Made by a program: the position numbers and the translations under genes. Positions 22,371 through 60,937 of a DNA stretch of 64,000 bases are shown here, piece after piece; position 1 is the stretch's first letter, and each line of letters begins with the position of its first letter. The DNA comes from Epinephelus fuscoguttatus (taxonomy: Eukaryota > Chordata > Actinopteri > Perciformes > Serranidae), in assembly GCF_011397635.1 (NCBI RefSeq), contig NC_064767.1:739001-803000 (forward strand), given 5' to 3'. Below the pieces are notes generated by a model, which was not told the DNA's origin, did not search any database, and saw only the letters and a list, made by a program, of their open reading frames with translations.

Positions 22371-23375
22371 GCACAGCGGTCTGGTGGTTAGCACTGTTGC
22401 CTCACAGCAAGAGGGTTCCTGGTTCGATCCCAGGTGCTCCCACATGTTCTCCCTGTGTCAGCGTGGGTTTCCTCCAGGTGCTCTGACATGTTCTCCCTGT
22501 GTCAGTGTGGGTTTCCTCCAGGTGCTCCGACATGTTCTCTCTGTGTCAGTGTGGGTTTCCTCCAGGTGCTCTGACATGTTCTCCCTGTGTCAGCGTGGGT
22601 TTCCTCCAGGTGCTCTGACATGTTCTCCCTGTGTCAGCGTGGGTTTCCTCCAGGTGCTCTGACATGTTCTCCCTGTGTCAGCGTGGGTTTCCTCCAGGTG
22701 CTCTGACATGTTCTCCCTGTGTCAGCGTGGGTTTCCTCCAGGTGCTCTGACATGTTCTCCCTGTGTCAGCGTGGGTTTCCTCCAGGTGCTCTGACATGTT
22801 CTCCCTGTGTCAGCGTGGGTTTCCTCCAGGTGCTCTGACATGTTCTCCCTGTGTCAGCGTGGGTTTCCTCCAGGTGCTCCGACATGTTCTCCTGTGTCAG
22901 CGTGGGTTTCCTCCAGGTGCTCTGACATGTTCTCCCTGTGTCAGCGTGGGTTTCCTCCAGGTGCTCTGACATGTTCTCCCTGTGTCAGCGTGGGTTTCCT
23001 CCAGGTGCTCTGACATGTTCTCTCTGTGTCAGTGTGGGTTTCCTCCAGGTGCTCTGACATGTTCTCTCTGTGTCAGCGTGGGTTTCCTCCAGGTGCTCTG
23101 ACATGTTCTCCCCGTGTCAGCGTGGGTTTCCTCCAGGTGCTCTGACATGTTCTCCCTGTGTCAGCGTGGGTTCCTCCAGGTGCTCCAGCTTCCTCCCACA
23201 GTCCAAAGACATGCAGGTTAATTGGTGACTCTAAATTGTCCGTAGGTGTGAATGTGAGTGTGAATGGTTGTCTGTCTCTATGTGTCAGCCCTGTGATAGT
23301 CTGGTGACCTGTCCAGGGTGAACCCTGCCTCTCACCCAGTGTCAGCTGGGATAGGCTCCAGCTCTCAAGAGGATA
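22371..23375 (+). repeat. tRNA-headed SINE-like unit with internal expansion
   Basis: Starts with a tRNA-like head (ggcacagcggtctggtggtt) and a B-box-like ggttcgatccc at 22421. It ends with a body including tcccacagtccaaagacatg and agctgggataggctccagc. A second copy in reverse lies at 26476-26824. In this copy the segment after the head is expanded into a minisatellite. It is not a functional tRNA because no cloverleaf beyond the promoter boxes is evident. Confidence 0.8.
22433..23185 (+). repeat. 44-bp minisatellite, about 17 copies
   Basis: Unit gtgctctgacatgttctccc followed by tgtgtcagcgtgggtttcct and ccag. It arose from a single segment of the SINE-like unit, which occurs once in the reverse copy at 26476-26824. 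The period is not a multiple of 3, so the ORFs here are artefacts. Confidence 0.97.
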
Positions 23376-23649
23376 ATCGATTACAAACATGGATGGATGG
23401 ATTTTAGAGATGTGATGCATCAATAAAATTTGGTTGAAGTTTGCTTGGCTGTGATGTCATAATAAGGTGTGTGGTGATGTGTTGACAACAGCAACTGAAG
23501 ATACACTGGAGGTTTGACATTGTGATGATTGTGGAGCTGAAGGGTCCCGCCCACCATTAGGGGCCTCGACTGCTTTACAATTATTGGTATTGCTTGTATG
23601 ATGTACTTGTACTGCAATACAGATGGACCACAGTAATGGCTGTACTTGT

Positions 23650-24228
23650 ACCACCATGACAGACGTACTGCAGTAATAGATATACTTGTACCACAGTAAT
23701 AGGTGTACTTGTGCTGCAGTGACAGATATACTTGTACAGCAGTAACAGGTGTACTTGTGCTGCAGTAACAGGTGTACTTGTACTGCAGTGACAGATATAC
23801 TTGTACAGCAGTAACAGGTGTACTTGTACTGCAGTAACAGGTGTACTTGTATTGCAGTAACAGGTGTACTTGTATTGCAGTAACAGGTGTACTTGTACAG
23901 CAGTAACAGGTGTACTTGTATTGCAGTAACAGGTGTACTTGTACAGCAGTAACAGGTGTACTTGTATTGCAGTAACAGGTGTACTTGTATTGCAGTAACA
24001 GGTGTACTTGTATTGCAGTAACAGGTGTACTTGTGCTGCAGCAACAGGTGTACTTGTATTGCAGTAACAGGTGTACTTGTACTGCAGTAACAGGTGTACT
24101 TGTATTGCAGTAACAGGTGTACTTGTACTGCAGTAACAGGTGTACTTGTATTGCAGTAACAGGTGTACTTGTGCTGCAGCAACAGGTGTACTTGTATTGC
24201 AGTAACAGGTGTACTTGTACTCCAGCTG
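23650..24228 (+). repeat. 23-bp minisatellite, about 25 copies, next to the ppp2r5d promoter
   Basis: Unit gtgtacttgtattgcagtaa plus cag, with alternating tact/tatt/tgct variants. The variants form a higher-order pattern. It ends about 90 bp before the first CCAAT box of ppp2r5d. Long - strand frames across it have a 23-residue period and are not genes. Confidence 0.97.
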
Positions 24229-24299
24229 TGGCTGAAGGTGTGTTTTGTTGCTGGGGAAGACTCCGGTCCTGCCTCACCTCCCTTCAGCCTCACCCTCAT

Positions 24300-24495
24300 C
24301 ACTAAAACCACAGGCAGCCAATCAGAAAAATCCGTCCACGCGTTGCTAGGCAGGATGCGCGCGTCAGCAGCCAATCGGATTGGGCGGGTCGGGAGCGGGC
24401 GCAGCGAGCTGAGACAGACCGAGTGACAGCGCCTGAGTCCCGGGGAAGAAGCTCACGGAGTCTCCGTGAAAAAACGTGCCTGCAGCACAGTCAAG
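24300..24495 (+). promoter_or_regulatory. ppp2r5d: ppp2r5d core promoter and 5' UTR (CpG-rich)
   Basis: CCAAT at 24318-24322 and again at 24371-24375. The second is part of ccaatcggattgg, an inverted CCAAT pair, directly followed by a GC box gggcggg at 24382-24388. An RFX-like X-box half, gttgctaggcag, is at 24342-24353. CpGs are dense to 24500 and beyond, and there is no TATA box. The layout is typical of a housekeeping promoter. Confidence 0.75.
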
Positions 24496-51046
<26,551 letters not shown>

Positions 51047-52330
51047 CCAGGGGGGGCGGTCCCTTCTGAGCCTGACTCTCTCTGATTGGAGGAAGCTGTG
51101 CTGGGTCGGATGAGGGCGGAGCTGACGCTGCGTTCAAAGAACAAAAACAACCGTCTGACCCCTGATGGTCCAGAACATGTAGGACACTGTGTAGACGTCC
51201 GTCCCGCGTCCTGTCTCAAACTGTGTCATCTGTACCTGCATCTCAACGCCGCCAGGTGACCGCAACGCTGCCCTGGACATGCACAGACTGACAGTTCCTG
51301 AACGCATCACCAACAGGACTTTTCCACAGCGGGAACTCCGCGAACTGTGAAGGAACGTGTCGTCTCAGTTTCTGCTGCGGTTCCACCGTGTTCTGCCAGA
51401 ACAGCTTCACTGCTTTAAATCTGAAACATCTTTATTTCTCCAGGTTTTTATTTTCTCAAATTCTCTGCAATGCTCAATCTTTAAACTCCGTCTGAGTCCT
51501 CGGAACATTTAATCCCTTTAGTCTAAAACCAGTCAGCTGCTCTACTTTACGACTCTGAAATGTAAAGATACAGACTGTCAGACGAATCAAGATCATAAAG
51601 AAACAAACACCAGTTTAACCCTCAGCAGCAGAGACGTTCAGGTCACGTTGGCATTTACAGAAATGCTGTTTATTTCCTGTCCACAGTTTTTATCCCGACC
51701 GAATGCTGCCGAAATACTTTCTGTTAAAGACGTGACGTTTATGTCTGCTCTGTTTCTGCTTTAAATGAATTCATACTGACGTGTAAAAAAAAAAAAACAA
51801 CCTATCAGCTGCTTCCTGTCGCCTGCTCACTGTCGAAAGCCTGAAATGTTCTGGTTTGTCAAACAGAGTTACGCAGCTGGTTTATACCGGTTCTGACTGG
51901 TTCTTACTGGTCTCAGGTTGTTGTGTTCCTGCTGTGGAAAAGAGCTCCGACACATCACGTCTGTCCCGTGACACCTGAAGGCAGCACAGATGAGTTCACT
52001 GACTCGCTCCAACAGCCGCTTCACTCCAGAGCCCCGCCCCCTTCACCTGACCCAACCAATCACCTCTCAGCACGGACCTGCGGTGGACTCATGACTGAAG
52101 CAGCTTCAGATGGACTGTTGATGGTGATGATGATGATGATGGTGGTGACGATGATGAAGAGACACAGTGAATGTAGACGTCCAATCAGCATCCAGCTGGT
52201 CACCTGACAGAACAGACCTTTGAGTCCAACGTCATTTATTTGTTTTATTTTAATGTTCGTCGGTCGTACGGAGGAAAAGAACGACTCAACTGTCAACACA
52301 GAAAAAAGTTTCAAAAAATACCAAAATAAA
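51047..52330 (+). other. ppp2r5d: ppp2r5d 3' UTR with probable poly(A) signals
   Basis: The first canonical AATAAA that I can find is at 52325-52330, within an (aaat)n run. Another is at 52441-52446. This would give a 3' UTR of about 1.3 kb. Confidence 0.55.
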
Positions 52331-55300
52331 TAAATAAATAAAATGTTGAAATAAATAAATAAATAAATCAAAGCTGATCATTAAACTGAACTGAAACTCT
52401 TAAATTAATTTGAACATTTTTGTAAAACTACACTTTTTTTAATAAATTATTTATTTCATTTCATTTCAACATTTTATTTGTTTATTCCTGTAAACGTTTA
52501 TTTAGTGATACTTCGATTCATTTTTCATCTTCCGTAGGTCCACGCTGTCATGACGTCGTCGACTCTGAACCAATGAGAGAAGTCGTTTGCTTGAGGAGGC
52601 GTTTTCTGTCAGAACGTCACGTGGGTGTTTTGTCGTCAGCGCTGAAATACTTAAAGAATAAAAACTTGTTTGTGCTTGTGAGCAAAACGAGACGTTCAGG
52701 CGTTGTGGGACATAATGCCTCTGAAGGAGCGTCTCAGTGTGAGTCGAAGCTTTCGACTGCGCAACAAAACCCAACAGTTTGTCTGAATTTTAAGGTTCAG
52801 CGTTGGTTTCAGGACCTAACGAGTCCAAACGCCATCAAACAGGATGCTCAACAATGTCACATGATAAATACAAATACATCTCACTAAAGTAAAAGCCTGG
52901 ATTTCGACTTGTTAAAGACACATCTGATGAACGAGACGAAGTTCAGTGATTTTTAAACATTAAAAAACAGAAAAGTTAAAACCGCATCAGCCGGTAAAAA
53001 AACCAACTCCTCCAGTTTCCCGTGATCCTCTGCTGTCTCGGTTCTGTTTACAACACCGTCTGAGCTGTGTTCCAGTTTCACTGTTTCATGCTGTCGCATT
53101 CTGTGCCATAAAAAAAAAAAGTTTGTAACAAAGATAATCATTTCAAATAGTTTTGTTCGTCTAAAAGTTACAGCGACTTTTAACGAGTGAAAATAACCTG
53201 AGTATTTCAGTGTCACGTGTTGTCACACAAAGTTCGCTCGTTTTGTTAAACACTAACTGTGTTTCAATTTCAGTTCATGTCACAAACAGTTCGGTAAAAT
53301 TCCGGATGAACAAAAAATGAACTTAAATGTCATCAAAACGCATTTTTGTCAACAACAGAAAACAGAAACTGTAAAACTGGTCGTTTTTTTGGTTTGTTTT
53401 TTACAAAAACGCAACTGATGTTTTCATGAAAGTGCATTTTTCCTGAAAGAAAATACTAACGTCACAGAGGTGAGTTTCTCCTCACGGAAATACTTTAACG
53501 GTCCGTAAAAAATTAAAGTGAACATTCTGAATGAAAACATGATAATTGTTGTTAAAATGCATTTTTCCTTATTGAAAATATTTGATAAACATTAAAGTAC
53601 ATTAATGTAGCTACATTTGTTTCTGTCAAACACTCAGTAAAATTTTTACTGTGCACTTTTGCTGAAAGAAAACTCTTTAATGGAAGCGCATTTTCCTAAT
53701 TGAAAACATTCAGTACCTTCGATAAAGTGTTTTTATTTTTCACGTGAATGTTCGGATGAGAACATGCAAGAAATGTTACAAGTTAATTTTTGTGACAAAA
53801 ATCGTGCAAGTTTGAGTGCACTTTGCTGACAGAAGACTGTTGATAAAGCGCATTTTTCCTCTTCCAAAATGTGCGATAAATGTCACTGAAAGTGTATTTT
53901 CTGACAAAATTATAAATGTAATGAATAAAAGTTTTAGAGTGCACTTGTGCATTTTTCCTCATGAAAACACTTCATGAATACCAAATGTTGAAAGTGCATT
54001 TTTCTGCCAAAATAATGTCAATGATTTTTTCTGAAAGAAACGCTCAATATAAGTTTTAGAGTGCGCTTTTACTGACAGAAAACTGAGTGTCAATAAAGCT
54101 CATTTTTTCCTCATTGAAAACATTCAATACCTTTGATAAATGTCATCACAGTGCATTTTTTGTCTGCACAAAAACACGTGATAAATGTCACTTAGTTTTA
54201 ACTGACAGGAGTGCATGAAAGTGCATTTTTCCTTATTAAAAAAAAAATCACTTGATCAAAGTGAATGTTCGGATGAGAATGTGCAATAAATGACGTTTGA
54301 AGTGCATTGTTTTGACGAACACACAATGAATGTCAGTTTCTCCAACAGAAATATTCAGTAAATATTTCAGAGTGCACTGCTGCTGACAGAAAACTCAGTC
54401 TCAATACAGTGTGTTTTTTGTCAAGTCAAGGTGCATTTTTCTGACAAAAACACAAAAAAATTTGACAGCAATCGCATGTTAAAATTTAAAGTGCATTTTT
54501 CCTACCAAAAACAAAAAGCGCAGCTATTGTATGTTCATATATCCCGTTTCACAGCATTAACGAAAGTTAAAATAATTCATGTATCCGCCTCGAGATTTAG
54601 ATTCGCACCAAAATGTAATGGGTTCTTCCTCGGCCGTGTTTCACTCCTCCACAACGTTTTGTGAAAGTCACGCCTCAAACAAATGAAACCGAAAAAACGC
54701 CAGAAAATTATTCGATTGTCCTGTTAAAAATGCGCTCACTACTGTTCAGTAGGTTTTTTAGCTCGTGTATTACCTTTAAGAAACGCACCAGAGTGAACGA
54801 AAAGTTGTGACAAACTTTTTTTCTGCAATAGGATTTGTTTGAAATTCATGTTTGCGTTTTGGGACATTTTGCAGTTTGATGACATTTACGGAACGTTTAT
54901 TGATGTGAGCGAGAATGACAAAATGTCTGTCCGTCTGTCTTTGTCTAAAATAATGAAGCTCGTCATCACCTAAAGAGTGACGTGCTGTATCCCACCTGGA
55001 GACGTGGCGCGTCTCACCTGTTGCTGCAGAAACATGAGAACAGTCATGACTCTCTGAATACCATCATGCGCAGTTACTGGTGGATATTGTCATGTGTATG
55101 GACACATGGCCACGCCCCCTCACATACAGGCCACACCCCCTCCCACAGACCGTGACGTTTACAGCTCTTTTATTTTTTTTATCTTACTTCCTGGTCGGCT
55201 GCTTTCCGTTAAGTCGCCACACATCGTCCTCCACTTGCCGTCGTGTGATTTGCTGTCAGTCAATCAACCATTCCAGGGGTGGTTAGCCCCGCCCACCTCT

Positions 55301-58300
55301 GTGTGCCGCCACTGGACAAAATAGCCGCCACAGCTCCGAGTCCAAAGAGTTAATGTGAGATGTTTTTAAACACTTCCTGTGTACCTTGTGTGTAGTCTGG
55401 GGGGTTGTCCAGCAGGGGGCCGAGCAGGTGTGAGTCTGAGTGTCTTCATTGATCCTGTGATCATTGAATCGATCGATCAGCTGATCAGTGTTATTTCAAA
55501 GTTTGTCCAGCAGAGAGCACTCACAACTCCACTTTGTATCAGTACTTACAAATGATATAAAAATAAATCATTGATTAATATCAATACTCTGATCAAACAA
55601 ACACAAATACATAAATAAATAAATAAATAAATAAATATAAATAAACAAATAAAAACAGACAAACTAAAGTTTAAACTTCAGTGACTTCTCTGACTGCACA
55701 GACTCTGATTTTATTTTTCTGGTTCTGTTTGACAGTAGATTTTGTCTTTGTTGGGATGTTTGACGACGACTGAGGCCGCAGATGATGATGATGATTGTGA
55801 TGAGAGATGAAGGTCAGTTCACTGTTACTGACACATTTAGTCCCCTGAAACAAACTCTAAAGATCCACTCTCTGACTCGACTCGTCGCTGGGTCCAATCA
55901 GCTCTTTGAGAACCTTCAGATTATAATAAATACTTTGCAGAGGTTTATTTTGTCTGGCGGCGGCGGCGGCGCAGTTCTTGATAAACTGACTCCACGGTGA
56001 AACATTTCATGAAAATAAGAAACCATCACCACGATCTGTGACACTAAAACACGAGCGCTGCTTCCCGCCATCCTGTACATATGTTGTACTTTAATTAGAA
56101 CATGACATAGTATGAAAGTGAGATTTTGTACAGACGTTCGTGTACAGAACAAAATAAAAGGAAATAAAGTGGAACATGTTTGACAATCACAGTTTCTGTC
56201 TCTGACACAAACACATTCATACACTCGAAATATTTATATATTAGATTCAGATTATTGTACAAACAAAACATGAAAGAAAACATTTCAATAAAAGGCTTCA
56301 AGGTGGAAGTGACTTCATCCAAAATATTAAAAAGTTCACTTTGTTGAACAGTTTGTTTGTACAGAAGACGAGAGCAGCCGAGTTCAGAATTAATAATAAT
56401 TCTCTTTTTTTCCCCACTAATTTTCTGGTTTCTAGAAAATTTTCCAGTTTATACTTTTGTTCAACCGATGGTAAAAGTTTCTGCACAAATTAGAATAAAA
56501 TTGTTTCACTTTGTAAAGAATATTTGGTTAAAAACTGTTGGTTATATAAAGAAAAAAACTTTTGTGGGATTAAAAATCAAACCGAGCAGCTTCTCTTCTT
56601 CTGTAAACTTCAGATTTAACTTGTTTAAAGAATATTTTTAGGAACTTTTCTGGACATTTTTACGTAAAGGAGGAAAATCACGTCATGCTAACGTTAGCTA
56701 GCAGACGATTGAGTTTCATTAGATAATCATGTTAACAAAAAAACAAACATTTAACCACATTTATTCAGGAGAAGAAAAAACTGAAGCTACAATTAAGAAT
56801 GTCACAGATAATGTTAGCTTAGCCAGCTAGCATGAAGTGTTTATACTCAACGAACAATTGGAGCAAGTTGTGCTGCTTGTGACATTAGCCCGTGTGCTAA
56901 CTTTTTTCTTCTCTCTCAACATGGTTTAATGTGTTTACTCTCAGGTTAGCCTACCAACAAAGTTAACTAGCTGGTAAACACCTCACCAGCTACTAGTTTA
57001 AGTGATTTTAAATTAGTTTATTACTGTTGGCTAATGTGAGAGACATCAAAATAAACACCCCTGAACTTTGTTGGCTTACTAATTTACATTATCTTACTAG
57101 CTAACAAGCAACAGTTGGATGATATCTTTAGTGTTAGTTAATATTCTACTTTTTACCATTTTCATTTTAAATTCAGTATCACCCTAGGTTAGCTAGCGAG
57201 CTAGCTGTCATTTGTCTAACCTCAGCTAACTAATTTAACTGACTTTAGTTTCTCAATGTTAGCTAATGTTGGAGTGATGAAATGAAACCAATCTGAACCA
57301 TGAAAACAAACTGAATATGTTGGATAACCACAATATGGTAGCTTCTTAGCATATTAGCTAATATTAGTTTGCTAATGCTAATTAACTGATGTTAGCTGGC
57401 TTTGCTAATTAACATTATCTCACTAGCTAACAAGCAGAAGTCAGGCACTAAATCAGGCACTTTAGTTTTAATCTTTCATTGTGTCACAATTATTATTTAA
57501 ACTATGCTCATTATTTTGTGAGATCATATTAGCTACTGAGCTAACTAATGTCAGTTGAGGACTTCTTTGGCTCTCTTACTAATGTTAGCTTTCACTGCTT
57601 AGCTTTTGCTAACACACTGACTTTGTTGGTTTTAATATCTCAGATAAAACAGAGGTCAAGAAAAATATTCAGGATTTTATTTCATGGTTTGTTTTGCTAA
57701 AAATGTTTTAAGTCAATTAGCTAACGTTAACTTTCTAGCGTTAGCGCCTGAGAGTGGACTGAACCATCAGCACGCAGTTTGTTTAGTGATCAAACATTTG
57801 TTAGCTCACTGGCTAATGTTAGCATAACCTGTTGTGGTTGTAAATTATGGCACAAATAGGAAGACTAGTGAGCTAAGCTAAGTTAGCTTCAAATGTGTTT
57901 TTTCACTGTGATATAATTTTTTTTAATTTAGCTTCTGATTTTTATTCTCATGAATAAATGTGATCCAGTTTTCTCTTGTAGACTGTGATGGCATGTTTAC
58001 AGCCAGGTCCTGAATCCAGCTGAGTCCAGCTGAGTCCTGATGTGACAGAAAGGACCTGATGTGGAGGTCTGTCAGCTGGAGGATCAGCTGAACCAGAACT
58101 CAGGTGGTCTCTGTGTCCGTTCACTTGAAGCTGATCTGAAGACAGAAACTGAAACTGAACGTCAAAGATCTGAATTTAGATCTGAACTCCAGTTTGAATT
58201 TTCCAGATGTGATTTTAATGCACAAGGTGAACGTGCAGATGTTCTACGTGTTGACTTCATCAGTCTGATTCTGATGTTTATTATTCTGAGATTTCTTTGA

Positions 58301-58437
58301 CGTTACCAAAACAGAAACGTTTCAACGGTTTCTTTAGTTGTTTATTCAACACGAGGATCATCAGAAAGTTGTTGGTTTATTTAGTGAGTCGACACTCACC
58401 TGCTGCAGGTGAAACTATGATGGAGAAAAATAAATCT
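52331..58437. other. Intergenic, AT-rich, no gene recognised
   Basis: 53330-54520 is made of diverged units containing gtgcatttttcct and gaaaac. 55616-55640 is an (aaat)n repeat. 56680-57860 is rich in gctaacgttagc-like motifs. Some or all of 52331-56500 could be an extended ppp2r5d 3' UTR, since several AATAAA occur. Small ORFs here have no family resemblance. Confidence 0.6.
53330..54520 (+). repeat. Diverged tandem region, gtgcatttttcct units
   Basis: A unit of about 60-70 bp combining gtgcatttttcc, ctgaaagaaaac and a gataaatgtca phrase recurs with heavy divergence, indicating an old array. Confidence 0.65.
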
Positions 58438-58476
58438 TTTATTAATCAGCCAGAAAGTTCAAATTGAATATTTATT
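58438..58476 (-). terminator. mea1: Probable mea1 poly(A) signals
   Basis: TTTATT on the + strand (AATAAA on the - strand) occurs at 58471-58476 and 58438-58443, about 740-770 bases beyond the mea1 stop. The mea1 mRNA probably ends close to here. Confidence 0.5.
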
Positions 58477-58614
58477 GAGACTAAAAAACAGACAAGACGT
58501 TTCAGTTTCAGCAGCTTCACTTTAAATCTTCGAACAAAACAAACTGATGTTTTGATTCAACTCTGAATATTTACAGTCATTCTGTTTTTTCCCAGCCCAC
58601 CAACCGGGTCCCTG

Positions 58615-59235
58615 AAGTGGTCCTGGTGCCTTCAGGGTCCATGGATATTGAAGCGGTTGTGGTGCATTCAGGGCCAGGTGAAGTTGATAACGTGGTTGTG
58701 GTGTGTTCAGGGTCTGTTAATGTCACTGAAACTGCAGTGATGCATTCAGGGTCAGTAGGGATTCTTGGTGTGACAGGTGTGTTCATTGTCCGTTGTTGTC
58801 ATGGTGAATTCAGAGTAAGTAGAAGTTAGTAATGTGGTGGTGGTGGTGCATTCAGGGTCAGCAGAGGTTGTTGACATGGGCATGGTGACTTCAGGCTTCG
58901 TTTAAGTTGTCATGGTGCATTCAGGGTCAGTAGAGGTTGTGGCCGCTGCGGCAGTTTGTCACAATCCACTGTCATGGTGTTGTTGGGTGTGTTGAAGTAG
59001 TTGGAGCTGTGGTGGTGTGTTCAAGGACAGTAGAGGTTCTTGACATGGTCATGATGCCTTAAGGGTTCATTGATGTTATCGTGGTGTGTTCAGAGACAGT
59101 ATTGGTTGTTGCAGCTGCAGTGGTACGATAATGGTCTGTTGTTGTCATGGGTCCAAGAGCTGCAGTGGGGTGTTCAGGGACAGCAGAGGTTGTTGACGTA
59201 GTCGTGGTGCATTCAGGGTCCGTTGATGTTGGCCC
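58615..59235. repeat. Minisatellite in the mea1 3' UTR and 3' coding end
   Basis: Imperfect units carrying gtgcattcagggtc, then gttgatgtt or agaggttgttgac, with variable spacing of about 45-70 bp. The last unit (to about 59233) runs into the mea1 coding exon. Confidence 0.85.
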
Positions 59236-59394
59236 TACGTGGCAAGCGCAGGGTGGCGGCGCTCTGTCGGCTCTGCAGCGTGTTCTGGACCAGGTCCTTC
59301 CACTGGTCGTCTGAGATCTCTCTGGCCCACGATGGCACACCAAGAGACGGCAACGCCACGGCCGCCATCGTCCTCTTCACCAGCTCCACATGGT
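59213..59394 (-). CDS. mea1: Male-enhanced antigen 1, last coding exon (partial gene)
   Basis: On the - strand, an acceptor (cactgcag|ac) opens an exon in phase 1 encoding (D)[18 protein letters not shown], then [17 protein letters not shown] and QNTLQSRQ. This matches the C-terminus of mammalian MEA1 ([36 protein letters not shown]). The final residues [15 protein letters not shown] differ from mammals and partly come from the adjacent minisatellite. Stop TGA is at 59215-59213. Upstream exons (acidic N-terminal part) were not found to 64000, so the intron before this exon is at least 4.6 kb. In mammals MEA1 is tail-to-tail with PPP2R5D, as here. Its molecular role is poorly known. Confidence 0.93.
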
Positions 59395-59448
59395 CTGCAG
59401 TGACACAGGAAGTGATGTCAGAGGACAGGAAGCACAGCTGTTTCATCT

Positions 59449-60078
59449 GTATAGCGTGTCGAAGTCACGCCCCTTCCGGTGAAGCTCATGGGACCTGGCA
59501 GTGGATGAGGAGAGAAATATTATCTTTTGGTCGCGTTTGAGTTGTGACATGAAATCCAAATATGTCGTTAATGAATTTAAAACATAAATTTTAAGGTCAA
59601 GAAAGTCATACTTTGTGGTAAAACTGTTGAGATACAAGCTTTTTAATTAGAAAGACTCGAGTACACAGGAGGAGGTCGCGTATGTGATGTCACAGCATTC
59701 GCTCGCTTCCTGCAGCTTGGCCTCCCCGCTGAAATTCCACTGTTTCATGATTAATGGATTTATGACTGAAGATGTCTGTGTGTTTTGTGCCAGGTTGCAG
59801 TCACTCCAAGCTGCAGGAAGCGAGCGAAAGCTGTGACGTCACATACGCGACCTCCTCCTGTGTACTCTTGAGATTTCTAATTAAAAAGCTTGTATCTCAA
59901 CAGTTTTACCACAAAGTATGACTTTCTTGACCTTAAAATTTATGTTTTAAATTCATTAACGACATATTTGGATTTCATGTCACAACTCAAACAGGAACAA
60001 AACATAATATTTCTCTCCTCATCCACTGCCAGGTCCCATGAGCTTCACCAGAAGGGGCGTGACGTCGGCACTCTATAC
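59449..60078. mobile_element. Foldback element, 272-bp inverted arms
   Basis: Left arm 59449-59720 and right arm 59806-60078 are inverted copies (outer ends gtatag...ctatac, inner ends gcagcttgg / ccaagctgc) around an 85-bp loop. A possible 3-bp TCT duplication flanks it. Each arm has the same 60-odd-codon ORF in mirror orientation, an artefact of the inversion. No transposase. It lies in the mea1 intron, 55 bp from the last exon's acceptor. Confidence 0.92.
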
Positions 60079-60334
60079 TCTGTAAAAGTCTCAATAAAGA
60101 TTATACTTGTTTCCTGTTTCCTGGGAAAATATCTGTGGTGATCAGCGTGAAACAAGATTTATGACAAAGAATAAAGTTTTTGTTTTGGATTTTAAATGTT
60201 GAACTCAATTTATTAAACTGAATAAAATTTATTTTTTTGTAGTGTTGCCAAATAAATGAACGACTTCATCACTAACTTTAAAGTCGTGTATTATTTGGAT
60301 TTAAAGTGAAAATTCATCATTAAGTTTTTAACGA

Positions 60335-60930
60335 CATGCTATACTATGACTTTTTTCATGATTTTGGACGACATGCTATACTATGACTTTTTTCCGTGAT
60401 TTTTGATGACATGCTATACTATGACGTTTTTTTCATGATTTCGGACGACATGCTATACTATGACTTTTTTCCGTGATTTTTGATGACATGCTATACTATG
60501 ACGTTTTTTTCATGATTTCGGACGACACACTATACTATGACTTTTTTTCATGATTTCGGACCACATGCTATTCTATGACGTTTTTTTCATGATTTCGGAC
60601 GACATGCTATACTATGACTTTTTTCCGTGATTTTTGATGACATGCTATACTATGACGTTTTTTTCATGATTTCGGACGACACACTATACTATGACTTTTT
60701 TTCATGATTTCGGACGACATGCTATTCTATGACTTTTTTCCGTGATTTTTGATGACATGCTATACTGTGACTTTTTTCATGGTTTTAAACGACATGCTAT
60801 ATACTTTGACTTTTTTCCGTGATTTTTGATGACATGCTGTACTATGACTTTTTTTTCATGATTTCCGATGACTATGACTTTTTTTCATGATTTCGGACAA
60901 CATGCTATACTATTACATTTTTTAGCATAT
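60335..60930 (+). repeat. About 38-bp tandem array with higher-order order
   Basis: About 15 units of gacatgctatactatgactt plus tttccgtgatttttgat or ttttcatgatttcgg. Variants follow an A-B-C order that itself repeats. It is bounded on the right by the 5'-truncated LINE. Confidence 0.95.
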
Positions 60931-60937
60931 TAATGAA

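Noticed and set aside
22380-22440. tRNA gene
   Set aside because: Only promoter-box-like similarity (A and B boxes) at the head of a SINE-like repeat. No complete cloverleaf was recognised.
58061-58300. 79-codon + ORF between ppp2r5d and mea1
   Set aside because: Repetitive gatctgaa/cagctga-rich sequence with no homology that I recognise. It lies outside any supported transcript frame.
59443-60141. Pair of similar small ORFs (- at 59443-59637, + at 59890-60141)
   Set aside because: They are the same sequence in the two arms of a foldback element. No known protein resemblance.
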